Assembly (NCBI RefSeq): GCF_016865525.2
Contig: NZ_CP075169.1
Location: 620,337 to 684,336 of the forward strand
Direction: 5' to 3'
DNA: 64,000 nt
DNA from: Sodalis ligni
Lineage (GTDB): Bacteria > Pseudomonadota > Gammaproteobacteria > Enterobacterales > Enterobacteriaceae
The translations under genes and the position numbers were made by a program. The notes beneath the pieces were generated by a model. That model ran no database searches. It was not told the origin of the DNA and was given only the letters and a program-made list of their open reading frames with translations. Below, piece after piece: positions 42,480 through 50,946 of this stretch (within the stretch, counting starts at the first letter, position 1; each line of letters begins with the position of its first letter).

Positions 42480-43619
42480 ATGTATGATCTCATTATAAGA
42501 CGGGCAAAAAAGAGTGACGGCAGCCTGACGGACATTGCCGTCCGTAACGGCAGGATAGCGGTTGTCGGGGAGGTGGACGAGCACGCCTCCGCCGCACAAA
42601 CGCTCGACTTGCAGGGAGCGGTTTTCGCCAGCGCCGGCTGGATTGATGCCCATGTCCATTGTTACGCCAAATCGCCGGTTTATCACGATGAGCCGGATTT
42701 GGTAGGGGTTGCCGGCGGGGTCACCACCGTGATTGACGCCGGCAGCACCGGCGCCGATGACGTGGACGATTTCTACCGGCTCACCCGGGCGGCCGAGACT
42801 CAGGTGTACGCGTTTTTGAATATTGCCCGTACCGGCATCGTCACGCAGGATGAACTGGCGGACATGACGCGAATCGATCCGGTTGCCGTCCGTGAGGCGC
42901 TGCAAAACCATCCCGGTTTTATTATCGGTCTCAAGGCGCGCATCAGCAGCAGCGTGGTGGGAAGCAACGGCATCAAGCCCCTGGCGCGCGCCAAGGAGAT
43001 GCAGCGGGAAACGCCTTCGCTGCCGCTGATGGTGCACATCGGCAATAACCCGCCGAGCCTGGATGAAATCGCGGATCTGCTCACTTCCGGCGACATCATT
43101 ACCCACTGTTTCAACGGCAAACCCAACCGGATTTTATCCGCCAAAGGCGAACTGCGCTCCTCGATAAAACGCGCGCTGGGGCGTGGTGTGCGCCTGGACG
43201 TCGGACATGGCACCGCCAGCTTCAGCTTCGCCGTCGCCGAACAGGCGATCAAACAGGGCATTTTGCCCTATACCATCAGTTCCGATATTTATTGCCGAAA
43301 CCGCATCAACGGCCCGGTGCATAGCCTGGCGGCGGTCATGTCGAAATTTTTTACCCTCGGCATGAACCTTGAAGAGGTTATCCAATGTGTCACCGCACAC
43401 GCCGCCGAGGTATTGCGTTTACCGTCTAAAGGACGCCTGGCCGTGGGCGCCGATGCGGATTTGACGTTGTTCGATATCCGTACCGAACCTCAGGTTCTGG
43501 TGGATTCCGAAGGACTGTCCATTACCGGCGAACGTCATCTGGCGCCGCTGGCGGCCGTGGTGGCGGGTAAGGTCCTGTTAACCGATGAAGGGAAATCAAA
43601 AAATGTCTTCAATCTATGA
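42480..43619 (+). CDS. Amidohydrolase/deacetylase family metallohydrolase
   Basis: A 379-residue amidohydrolase-superfamily enzyme. Metal-site features in order are DAHVHCY (HxH) near residue 58, GLKAR with the Lys that is normally carboxylated near residue 152, MVHIG, THCFNG, DVGHGTASF and SSDI. It closes with KGRLAVGADADLTLFD typical of dihydroorotase/deacetylase relatives. In this operon the logical reaction is removal of an N-acyl group from an amino-sugar acid. Its 3' end overlaps the next gene. Confidence 0.87.
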   Translation: MYDLIIRRAKKSDGSLTDIAVRNGRIAVVGEVDEHASAAQTLDLQGAVFASAGWIDAHVHCYAKSPVYHDEPDLVGVAGGVTTVIDAGSTGADDVDDFYRLTRAAETQVYAFLNIARTGIVTQDELADMTRIDPVAVREALQNHPGFIIGLKARISSSVVGSNGIKPLARAKEMQRETPSLPLMVHIGNNPPSLDEIADLLTSGDIITHCFNGKPNRILSAKGELRSSIKRALGRGVRLDVGHGTASFSFAVAEQAIKQGILPYTISSDIYCRNRINGPVHSLAAVMSKFFTLGMNLEEVIQCVTAHAAEVLRLPSKGRLAVGADADLTLFDIRTEPQVLVDSEGLSITGERHLAPLAAVVAGKVLLTDEGKSKNVFNL

Positions 43620-44721
43620 GCAGTATCAGCTGAAGCAGGTAATAAACGCCTCCGGACGCATGACGATTCTGGGCGTGTCCACCCCGGCCGCGGACGTGGC
43701 TGAGGCGGTTAATTACGGTTTGAACCACTTTTTTGAAATGAAGGATCTGGTGAATAAAACCGGGGCCTATATCGCCGGCCTGCTGAAGGTGGAAAGCGCG
43801 GTGGTGGTTTCCTGCGCCTCCGCCGGCATCGCTCAATCCGTTGCCGCGGTGATTGTCAAAGACGATGCCTGGCTGTTGGAAAACCCGTATGAAACGGCAT
43901 CCGGCGTGGCCCGGGATATTGTGTTGCCAAAAGGCCACAACGTGAATTTCGGCGCGCCGGTCTCCACCATGGTGGCCCTGGGAGGCGGTAAGGTCGTGGA
44001 AGCCGGCTATGCCAACGAATGTTCCGCCGCCCAGCTGGCGGCCTGCATTACGCCGCGCACCGCCGCCATTCTCTACATCAAGTCCCACCATTCGGTGCAA
44101 AAAAGCATGCTGTCGGTGGCACAGGCCGCCGCCGTCGCCCGTGAACACCATGTGCCCCTCATTGTCGACGCCGCCGCCGAAGAAGATCTGACGGTCTATT
44201 ACCAACAGGGGGCGGACCTGGTGATTTACAGCGGCGCGAAGGCCATTGAAGGCCCCACCAGCGGTTTGGTCCTGGGTAAAAAACAGTTCGTGGAGTGGGT
44301 AAAGCTGCAGTCCGGCGGTATCGGCCGCGCGATGAAAGTGGGCAAGGAGGGCATTCTCGGCCTGACCCAGGCGATAGAGAGCTATACCCGGCTGCCGAAG
44401 ACCACCGGACGGCAAATGGTGGATAAAATGGCGCCGTTTATCAGCAGTCTGAACGCGCTGCGCGGCATATCGGCACGCGTGGTATGGGATAGCGCCGGAC
44501 GGGATATCGCCCGCACGGAAATCACCTTTGATGAAGCCGCGCTCGGCTGGAAAACCAAGGATATCGTCGACGCGCTGAAAAACGGCGACATCGCCATTTA
44601 TTTTCGGGGCTATCGCGCCAATGAAGGCAAGATTGAAGTGGATGTGCGCAGCGTGACGCCGCCGCAGCTGGAGACCATTGCCGCCTGTATCGAAAATCTG
44701 TTTAAAGGAGCCGAGGCATGA
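43603..44721 (+). CDS. DgaE-family pyridoxal phosphate-dependent ammonia-lyase
   Basis: A 372-residue fold-type I PLP enzyme of the DgaE/MJ0158-like group. The presumed Schiff-base Lys is in VIYSGAKAIEGPTSG near residue 214, and LIVDAAAEEDL supplies the cofactor Asp. Salmonella DgaE, with DgaF, converts D-glucosaminate-6-phosphate to 2-keto-3-deoxygluconate-6-phosphate plus ammonia. ATG at 43603 has AAGGGA upstream; an in-frame ATG at 43585 lies inside the preceding gene. It overlaps the deacetylase gene and the aldolase gene (ATGA), so the three are tightly coupled. Confidence 0.87.
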   Translation: MSSIYEQYQLKQVINASGRMTILGVSTPAADVAEAVNYGLNHFFEMKDLVNKTGAYIAGLLKVESAVVVSCASAGIAQSVAAVIVKDDAWLLENPYETASGVARDIVLPKGHNVNFGAPVSTMVALGGGKVVEAGYANECSAAQLAACITPRTAAILYIKSHHSVQKSMLSVAQAAAVAREHHVPLIVDAAAEEDLTVYYQQGADLVIYSGAKAIEGPTSGLVLGKKQFVEWVKLQSGGIGRAMKVGKEGILGLTQAIESYTRLPKTTGRQMVDKMAPFISSLNALRGISARVVWDSAGRDIARTEITFDEAALGWKTKDIVDALKNGDIAIYFRGYRANEGKIEVDVRSVTPPQLETIAACIENLFKGAEA

Positions 44722-45458
44722 AACTTACGCCGAATTTTTACCGCGATCGCGTATGTTTGAACGTGCTGGCGGGATCCAAAGATAACGCCCGCGCTATCCA
44801 TGCCGCCGCCGAGGGCCATGTGCTGGTGGGCGTGCTGTCTAAAAATTATGCCGATGTTCCGTCCGCCGTGGCGGATATGCGCGATTACGCTGCGCTGATC
44901 GACAATGCGCTGTCGGTGGGATTGGGAGCGGGGGACCCGCGCCAATCGCTGATGGTCAGCCTGATTTCCCGGCAGGTCCAGCCGCAGCATGTAAATCAGG
45001 TGTTTACCGGCGTCGGCGCCAGCCGCGCCCTGCTGGGCCAAAGCGAGAGCGTGGTGAACGGCCTGGTTTCCCCCACCGGTAAAGCGGGCTGGGTGAAGAT
45101 TTCCACCGGGCCCCTCAGCTCGGCGGCGCCCGACGCCATAGTGCCCATAGAAACCGCCATCGCGCTGTTGAAAGACATGGGCGGCAGTTCGGTGAAGTAT
45201 TTCCCCATGGGAGGATTGAAAACCCGGGAAGAATTTGCGGCGGTGGCCCGCGCCTGCGCCGAACATGATTTTGCCCTGGAGCCTACCGGCGGTATCGATT
45301 TGGCGAATTTTGAACCGATTTTGACCATCGCGCTGGAAGCCGGCGTCGGCAAAATCATCCCCCATATCTACAGCTCGATTATCGACCAAACCAGCGGGCT
45401 GACTCGTCCGGTGGACGTCAAGGCCCTGCTGGCGATGGTGAAAAAGCTGCTGGGCTGA
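44718..45458 (+). CDS. KDGP aldolase family protein (DgaF-like)
   Basis: A 246-residue TIM-barrel aldolase of the DgaF-type family. It would cleave 2-keto-3-deoxy-6-phosphogluconate to pyruvate and glyceraldehyde-3-phosphate, completing the ammonia-lyase step upstream. Likely active-site text is GGSSVKYFPMGG with the Schiff-base Lys near residue 157, and LEPTGGIDLANFE. It is not the common Eda family. The ATG overlaps the dgaE-like stop codon. Confidence 0.87.
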   Translation: MKLTPNFYRDRVCLNVLAGSKDNARAIHAAAEGHVLVGVLSKNYADVPSAVADMRDYAALIDNALSVGLGAGDPRQSLMVSLISRQVQPQHVNQVFTGVGASRALLGQSESVVNGLVSPTGKAGWVKISTGPLSSAAPDAIVPIETAIALLKDMGGSSVKYFPMGGLKTREEFAAVARACAEHDFALEPTGGIDLANFEPILTIALEAGVGKIIPHIYSSIIDQTSGLTRPVDVKALLAMVKKLLG

Positions 45459-45514
45459 ACGTCCGCTCGCGGAATCCCCGTTTATCCGACACGCCGTGAG
45501 AGATAAGGAAAAAT

Positions 45515-46711
45515 ATGAAAAGTAATTACGGGTTTATGATTTCCGGCTTAACCGCCGCGATGCTGGCCGTAGCCGCCACGCCGCTGTACGCCGCCCCAAA
45601 AGCCCCGGCCGCGCGTTATGCTTACGTCGGTACCTATAATCCGAACGGCGAGGGCGTTTACCGTTTTGATTTCAACGGCAAAACCGGGGCGCTCACCAAC
45701 CGGACGCTGGTAAGCCAGTTGCCTAACCAGGCGCAAATGGTGGCGGCTCGCGACGGCCAGACGCTGTATATCGGCAACGAAATCGACAATTACAACGGCG
45801 GCAAGCACGGCGCGGTGGCGGCTTACCATATCAATTCCCAGGATGGCAGCCTGAGCCTTATCAATCAGGTGGACTCCCAGGGCGCCGGCCCGGTCTTTCT
45901 TTCGCTGACGCCCAAGGGCGACCATCTTCTGGTGGCAAACTATATCAGCGGCGTGGTGGCGTCATTCCCCATCGACGCCGGCGGTAAAATAGGTGAGACC
46001 GGCTCAAGCCAGCAGGATTCCGGTCCGGCCGGAGCGGGAAAACCGGCGGCGGCGGCGGAGGGCAGCTTTGCCGTCAGCGATCATAATGGTCCCCATGCCC
46101 ATATGGTCGCGGCCGATCCCAGCGGCAAATTCGCTTTCTCCACCGATTTGGGACTGGACCGGATTTATCTGTGGAAACTGAACGATGCTACCGGGGCGCT
46201 GGAAGCCAACGATCCGCCCTTTATCAACGCGTCATCGGCCGGCGCCGGTCCGCGCCATTTCGTATTCCATCCCAACGGCAAGGTCGTCTTCCTGATTAAC
46301 GAAGAGGCCTCGGTGCTCACCAGCTATCGCTTCGACAGTGCGAAGGGCACCCTGACGCAGTTGCACAGCCTCTCTTCGTTGCCGGCGAATTTCAAAGGCA
46401 CCAATTTCGCCGCTGGCATCGTGTTGAGTAAAGACGGCCGCCATCTTTATGTGGCCAATCGCCTGCATAACAGCATCGCGCAAATCAACGTCACCGGCGA
46501 GGGCGCCATGGCCTGGGGCGGCGAGATCTGGACGCGCGGAGATTACCCGCGCACACTGACGATGTCGCCGGACGGCAGATATATTTTCGCAATGAATCAG
46601 CGAAGCGATAACATCACCCGGTTCCGGGTGGCCGGCGGCAGCGGCAAATTAGCGTTTGTTGACGATTACATTCCGGTGGGCAGCCCATCGCAGATGGTGA
46701 TTGCCCCTTGA
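45515..46711 (+). CDS. Exported lactonase-family beta-propeller protein
   Basis: A 398-residue seven-bladed beta-propeller of the YbhE/Pgl lactonase type. Unlike cytosolic 6-phosphogluconolactonase it has a Sec signal peptide (MKSNYGFMISGLTAAMLAVA, cleaved near LYAAPK), so it works in the periplasm. Typical propeller text includes YAYVGTYNPNGEGVYRF, NEIDNYNGG, GPHAHMVAADPSGKF and GPRHFVFHPNGK. Sixty bases after the aldolase gene and with its own AAGGA site, it probably belongs to the same operon and could open a sugar-acid lactone before uptake. Confidence 0.85.
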   Translation: MKSNYGFMISGLTAAMLAVAATPLYAAPKAPAARYAYVGTYNPNGEGVYRFDFNGKTGALTNRTLVSQLPNQAQMVAARDGQTLYIGNEIDNYNGGKHGAVAAYHINSQDGSLSLINQVDSQGAGPVFLSLTPKGDHLLVANYISGVVASFPIDAGGKIGETGSSQQDSGPAGAGKPAAAAEGSFAVSDHNGPHAHMVAADPSGKFAFSTDLGLDRIYLWKLNDATGALEANDPPFINASSAGAGPRHFVFHPNGKVVFLINEEASVLTSYRFDSAKGTLTQLHSLSSLPANFKGTNFAAGIVLSKDGRHLYVANRLHNSIAQINVTGEGAMAWGGEIWTRGDYPRTLTMSPDGRYIFAMNQRSDNITRFRVAGGSGKLAFVDDYIPVGSPSQMVIAP

Positions 46712-46856
46712 AAAGAGAATTCCTTGCACAGAGTATTCCCTAACCAGCGATACGCCGGGCTGACGGCGTAAGTAGGTACAGCGGCACGGGATAACAGGAT
46801 GCCGTCCCGGACCGAATCGAAAGCGCTGTTTGCCGGCAATAATGATTGGAAGGATA

Positions 46857-48776
46857 ATGGTGAGATTTCCCTATCAACGATTGGCCCACTTGTTTGACGC
46901 GCTGCAGCTCGAAACGCTGCCGCAGGACGAGCTGGCAAAACGCCTGGCAGTCTCAACACGCACCGTGCGGGCGGATATTATTGCTTTAAACGAAATTATC
47001 GCGCAGTACGGGGCCGCCTTTGTGTATAACCGCGGCAGCGGCTATCAATTGAAAGTAGATGACCCGTCGCTATTCTCCACCCTGCAACAGACGGTAAGCC
47101 ATCGCGTCAATCTGACGCCGCGCACTGCCGCGGATCGGGTGGATTATCTGTTGATCCGCTTTTTGACCTCCGCGTTCTCGTTAAAGCTGGAGGATCTGGC
47201 GGATGAATGGTTTGTCAGCCGTGGAACGCTGCAAAATGATATGGCCGAGGTGCGTGAGCATCTGGCGCGCTATAACCTGAATATCGAAACCAAACCGCGC
47301 TACGGCATGAAACTGTTCGGCGCCGAGCTGTCTATCCGGGCCTGTTTGACCGACCTCTTGTTCCAGCTCGATGCCGGGGATCACGCCAATCCGCTGCTGA
47401 AAACCGAAAGCCTGGATCGCGGGACCTATGAAAAGCTTACCCGTTTTATGCATCAACTGCTGGCGCAATCGTCCATCCGCCTCACCGATGAAAGCGAGCG
47501 TTATCTGAATTTTTATTGCGCCGTGGCCATCAAGCGCATCGCCGGCGGTTTTCCCCTGACGGAGTTTGAGGCGGAAGAGGGCGATCCGGCGGTGAAACAG
47601 ATATCGGTGCGGCTGATGGCAGAGCTGAAATCCCTGGCGGGCAAAGAGATCCCGGCGGCGGAAGAGGCTTACCTCAGGGTGAATATCGCCGCGCGGCGGG
47701 TGCAGAATATCCTGCCCACTGATATTAACGCTGACGACGACGAGTCGCTGGTGGACTATATCCTGTCCTATATCAATACCCACTATAACTACGATTTACG
47801 TGGCGATAAGCAGTTGTGTACCGATCTGCTTACTCACATCAAGACCATGATTACCAGGGTAAAATATCAGATTAATATCCCCAATCCGCTGTTGGCCAAT
47901 ATCAAGCAGCATTATCCCATGGCCTATGATGTCACCCTGGCGGCGGTGAACAGCTGGGGCAAATATACGCCGTATGTGATAAGCGAAAATGAAATCGGCT
48001 TCCTGGTGCTGCATATCGGCGTGGGTCTGGAGCGCCATTATGATATCGGCTATCAGCGCCATCCCCAGGTGCTGCTGGTGTGCGATAGCGGTAACTCTAC
48101 GGTGCGTATGATTCAGGCGCTGCTGAGCCGCAAATACCCGCAAATCAGCGTGACCCGGGTCATTTCATTGCGGGAATACGAGAGATTGCCGGCGTTGGAG
48201 GAGGATTTTGTGATTTCCACCGTTCGGCTGGAGGAAAAGAATAAGCCGGTGATGGTACTGGCGCCGTTTCCCAGTGATTACCAGCTTGAGCAACTGGGTA
48301 AACTGGTGCTGGTGGATCGTACCCGGCCTTATATGCTGGAAAAGTTTTTCCATGAAAATTATTTTATGATCGTTGATAAGCCCATGGATCAACAGGATCT
48401 GTTCAAGCGGGTGTGCGGGCAATTGAAACGCGATGGGTTGGTGGGTAAAGATTTTTATCCGTCGGTGGTTGAGCGGGAAGCCATTGTCAGCACGCTGCTG
48501 GGGGACGGTATCGCATTGCCCCATTCGCTGGGATTGCTGGCGAAAAAAACGGTGATTTATACCATATTGGCGCCCCAGGGTATTCCGTGGGGCGATGGCG
48601 AAACCGCCTACGTGGTTTTTTTGCTGGCCATTAACAAGACTGATTATGAAGAGGCGATGGCGATTTACGAGCTGTTCGTGAATTTTGTCCGTGCGCGCGC
48701 CATGCCCAGGCTGCGGGAGAGCCGTGATTTCGCCGGCTTCAAGGCGGTGGCCATTGATAGCCTGAGCCGGGCTTAA
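46857..48776 (+). CDS. PRD/PTS-domain transcriptional regulator (HTH-PRD-PRD-EIIB-EIIA)
   Basis: A 639-residue activator or antiterminator-like regulator. Domains in order are winged HTHs near residues 15-60 and 105-140 (KRLAVSTRTVRADIIALN; WFVSRGTLQNDM), PRD1 about 195-285, PRD2 about 300-390 (His in THIKTM and LHIGVGLER), an EIIB-like domain with Cys409 in LLVCDSGNSTVRM, and a fructose-type EIIA domain with His556 in GIALPHSLG. HPr- and EII-dependent phosphorylation should switch it with substrate supply. It follows the lactonase gene by 145 bases and ends exactly at the npr stop codon. The ATG at 46857 and the GTG next to it are both possible. Confidence 0.92.
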   Translation: MVRFPYQRLAHLFDALQLETLPQDELAKRLAVSTRTVRADIIALNEIIAQYGAAFVYNRGSGYQLKVDDPSLFSTLQQTVSHRVNLTPRTAADRVDYLLIRFLTSAFSLKLEDLADEWFVSRGTLQNDMAEVREHLARYNLNIETKPRYGMKLFGAELSIRACLTDLLFQLDAGDHANPLLKTESLDRGTYEKLTRFMHQLLAQSSIRLTDESERYLNFYCAVAIKRIAGGFPLTEFEAEEGDPAVKQISVRLMAELKSLAGKEIPAAEEAYLRVNIAARRVQNILPTDINADDDESLVDYILSYINTHYNYDLRGDKQLCTDLLTHIKTMITRVKYQINIPNPLLANIKQHYPMAYDVTLAAVNSWGKYTPYVISENEIGFLVLHIGVGLERHYDIGYQRHPQVLLVCDSGNSTVRMIQALLSRKYPQISVTRVISLREYERLPALEEDFVISTVRLEEKNKPVMVLAPFPSDYQLEQLGKLVLVDRTRPYMLEKFFHENYFMIVDKPMDQQDLFKRVCGQLKRDGLVGKDFYPSVVEREAIVSTLLGDGIALPHSLGLLAKKTVIYTILAPQGIPWGDGETAYVVFLLAINKTDYEEAMAIYELFVNFVRARAMPRLRESRDFAGFKAVAIDSLSRA

Positions 48777-49049
48777 TCAGTCTTCGTTAAAGCCGGCGTT
48801 GAAGAGTTCAATGATAGCCGCCAGCGCCCGTTCTTCATCAGGGCCGGTGGCTTCGATTTCAATCAGCCCGCCCTTGGCGGAATCCAGCATCAGCAGCGCG
48901 ATAACGCTGCTGGCTTCCGCTTCGGTCCCGAAGTCGTTGCGCAGCAGCACCTCGGCGTCAAAGCTTTGCACCAGATCGAATAATTTCATGGCTGGCCGGG
49001 CATGCATGCCGAGACGATTCTTGATTTCCACCGTTTGCTTGACTGTCAT
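48777..49049 (-). CDS. npr: Phosphocarrier protein NPr
   Basis: NPr (PtsO) is the HPr-like carrier of the nitrogen PTS, passing phosphate from PtsP to EIIA-Ntr. The 90-residue protein has the active His in [10 protein letters not shown] (position 16) and the [10 protein letters not shown] end. The ATG at 49049 overlaps the rapZ stop (TCATGA). Its stop codon abuts, with no gap, the stop codon of the convergent PRD regulator. Confidence 0.98.
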   Translation of the reverse strand: MTVKQTVEIKNRLGMHARPAMKLFDLVQSFDAEVLLRNDFGTEAEASSVIALLMLDSAKGGLIEIEATGPDEERALAAIIELFNAGFNED

Positions 49050-49897
49050 GAGCGTTTTTCCAGGGTTCGGTGTCTGGATTGGACATTTTTGCCGCGGGAG
49101 CGGAAATAATCCGCCAACTGCTCGGCAACATACACTGAACGGTGTTTGCCGCCGGTACAGCCAATGGCCACCGTTAAATAGCTGCGGTTGTTGGTCTCCA
49201 GCATCGGCAGCCACAGTTCGAGATAACTTCGGGTTTGGTAAATGAAATTATGGACTTCGGTGTGCCGGTCGAGAAAGGCCGCCACCGGTTTATCCAGACC
49301 GGTCATCGGCCGCAGTTTCGGATCCCAGTGCGGGTTGGGCAGGAATCGTACGTCAAAAACATAGTCCGCATCGATGGGCAGGCCGTGTTTGTAGCCGAAG
49401 GACTCGAACACCATGGTCAATTCGCGCTCGCGTTTGCCCAGCAGCCGGGTGCGGAGCATTTCCGCCAGTTCATGCACCGACATTTCCGAGGTGTCGATAA
49501 TCAAATCGGCCCTGGAGCGCAGCGGTTCCAGCAGTTCGTTCTCCTGATCGATGGCGCTTTCCAGCGACAGGTTCTTGCTCGACAGCGGGTGCAGGCGCCG
49601 GGTATCGCTATAACGGCGGATCAGGGTGCTGCGCTCGGCGTCGAGAAACAGCAGCTGCGGCGAAAAGCTTTGCGGCAGGTTATCCATTGCATGCTCGAAA
49701 ATTTCCGGCGTTTCGGGCATGTTGCGCACGTCAATACTGACCGCGGCGGAAATATTGCGATCCGCCAGGGTGGCGGCCAGCTGCGGCAGCAATACCACAG
49801 GCAGGTTATCGACGCAATAAAACCCCATATCTTCCAGCGCGCGTAGCGCCACTGACTTCCCTGAACCGGATCGACCGCTGACAATCATCAGCACCAT
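49046..49897 (-). CDS. rapZ: RNase adapter protein RapZ
   Basis: RapZ binds GlcN6P and guides RNase E to the small RNA GlmZ, so tuning GlmS and amino-sugar synthesis. The 283-residue protein has the Walker [17 protein letters not shown] at residue 8, the Walker B-like [10 protein letters not shown] region, and the C-terminal RNA-binding domain with [14 protein letters not shown] and Lys/Arg-rich SRHRTLEKR. It lies between ptsN and npr as in E. coli. Confidence 0.99.
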   Translation of the reverse strand: MVLMIVSGRSGSGKSVALRALEDMGFYCVDNLPVVLLPQLAATLADRNISAAVSIDVRNMPETPEIFEHAMDNLPQSFSPQLLFLDAERSTLIRRYSDTRRLHPLSSKNLSLESAIDQENELLEPLRSRADLIIDTSEMSVHELAEMLRTRLLGKRERELTMVFESFGYKHGLPIDADYVFDVRFLPNPHWDPKLRPMTGLDKPVAAFLDRHTEVHNFIYQTRSYLELWLPMLETNNRSYLTVAIGCTGGKHRSVYVAEQLADYFRSRGKNVQSRHRTLEKRS

Positions 49898-49995
49898 GAC
49901 GACTCCCCTCTGGCATTAACATCGACGCATTGGCGAAGAGGCCGCTATTTCCGCCAATCAAACCCCGCGGGTCGGTAAGCGTAGGATACTGCGCG

Positions 49996-50475
49996 TTAAG
50001 ACCCGGCTTCTGTTTCCGTCATGATTTCATAAAGTTCTTCGTCGCTTTGAGCGGCGCGTAGCCGGCGGCAGACCGTTTTATCAGCCAGACGCTTGGCTAC
50101 CAACGATAGCGTATGCAGGTGCGTTTTGCATTGTTCCGCCGGCACCAGCAGGGCAAAAAGCAAATCCACCGGTTGATTATCGATGGCATCGAAGGCGATG
50201 GGCTGCTCCAGGCGGATAAATACCCCCACCGCCCGCAGCGTGTCCTCTTCCAGTTTGCCGTGGGGGATCGCGATTCCATTACCGATACCGGTACTGCCCA
50301 TGCGTTCACGGGTTAATACGGCGTCAAATACCACCTGCGGCGCCAGGTTAAGCTGTTTGGCCGCCAGTTCGCTGATTATTTCCAGCGCGCGTTTTTTGCT
50401 CTGGCACTGAATGGAGCCGCGGGTGCATTCAAGGCTTAACACCGTATTGATTTGCATTGCTGTATCGTTAGTCAT
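49996..50475 (-). CDS. ptsN: Nitrogen regulatory EIIA-Ntr protein
   Basis: EIIA-Ntr is the output protein of the nitrogen PTS; it regulates K+ transport (TrkA, KdpD) and other targets according to its phosphorylation. The 159 residues contain the phospho-His in GIGNGIAIPHGKL near residue 72. It is downstream of rpoN-hpf, with a 160-base gap carrying repeat-like DNA. Confidence 0.98.
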   Translation of the reverse strand: MTNDTAMQINTVLSLECTRGSIQCQSKKRALEIISELAAKQLNLAPQVVFDAVLTRERMGSTGIGNGIAIPHGKLEEDTLRAVGVFIRLEQPIAFDAIDNQPVDLLFALLVPAEQCKTHLHTLSLVAKRLADKTVCRRLRAAQSDEELYEIMTETEAGS

Positions 50476-50523
50476 TTCGTTTCACTTAGGCGCTGATTCA
50501 CCTTTAAGACTCATCGGCCCATT

Positions 50524-50635
50524 ATACCCGTCATCTTGCGAGTCGCGGGTGTGTTGGCTTAGTTGCTCGGCTCATCCATGAGCCTCGCCATTACGAGCCG
50601 ATGCGAGGTCAGGCTGCGACAATGGCTACAGTGAA
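50524..50635. repeat. ERIC-like or palindromic intergenic remnant between hpf and ptsN
   Basis: TATACCCGTCATCTTGCGAGTCGCGGGTGTGTTGGC begins in the same way as the ERIC ends, but the ERIC core is absent. Instead a short palindrome, GGCTCATCCATGAGCC, follows at about 50569-50584. It may be a different repeat family sharing ERIC-like ends, or a replaced ERIC. Confidence 0.5.
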
Positions 50636-50923
50636 TTAAAACTGTTTCAGTTTATCTTTATGCTTGTTAAGTTGACGCGCCAGCTTATCTATCAGCAGAT
50701 CGATGGCGGCATACATATCATCCGCTTCCGAAGTCGCGTGCAGCTCGCCGCCATTGACATGTATCGTCGCTTCAGCGATCTTCTGCACCTTTTCGACTTT
50801 TAGAACAATATATACCTGATTGATTCGGTCGAAGTACTGTTCAAGCTTGGAAAATTTCGCAGTAACGAAATCGCGTAACGCATCGGTGATATCAACACGC
50901 TGTCCGGTAATATTCAGCTGCAT
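50636..50923 (-). CDS. hpf: Ribosome hibernation promoting factor Hpf
   Basis: Hpf binds the 30S decoding centre and helps make 100S hibernating ribosomes in stationary phase. The 95-residue short-form protein has the family start MQLNITGQRVDITDALRDFV and the Lys-rich end HKDKLKQF. ATG at 50923 fits; a start at 50950 would overlap rpoN and is not family-like. It follows rpoN closely. Confidence 0.98.
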   Translation of the reverse strand: MQLNITGQRVDITDALRDFVTAKFSKLEQYFDRINQVYIVLKVEKVQKIAEATIHVNGGELHATSEADDMYAAIDLLIDKLARQLNKHKDKLKQF

Positions 50924-50946
50924 AGTGTCTTCCTTCTCTGTGGAGG

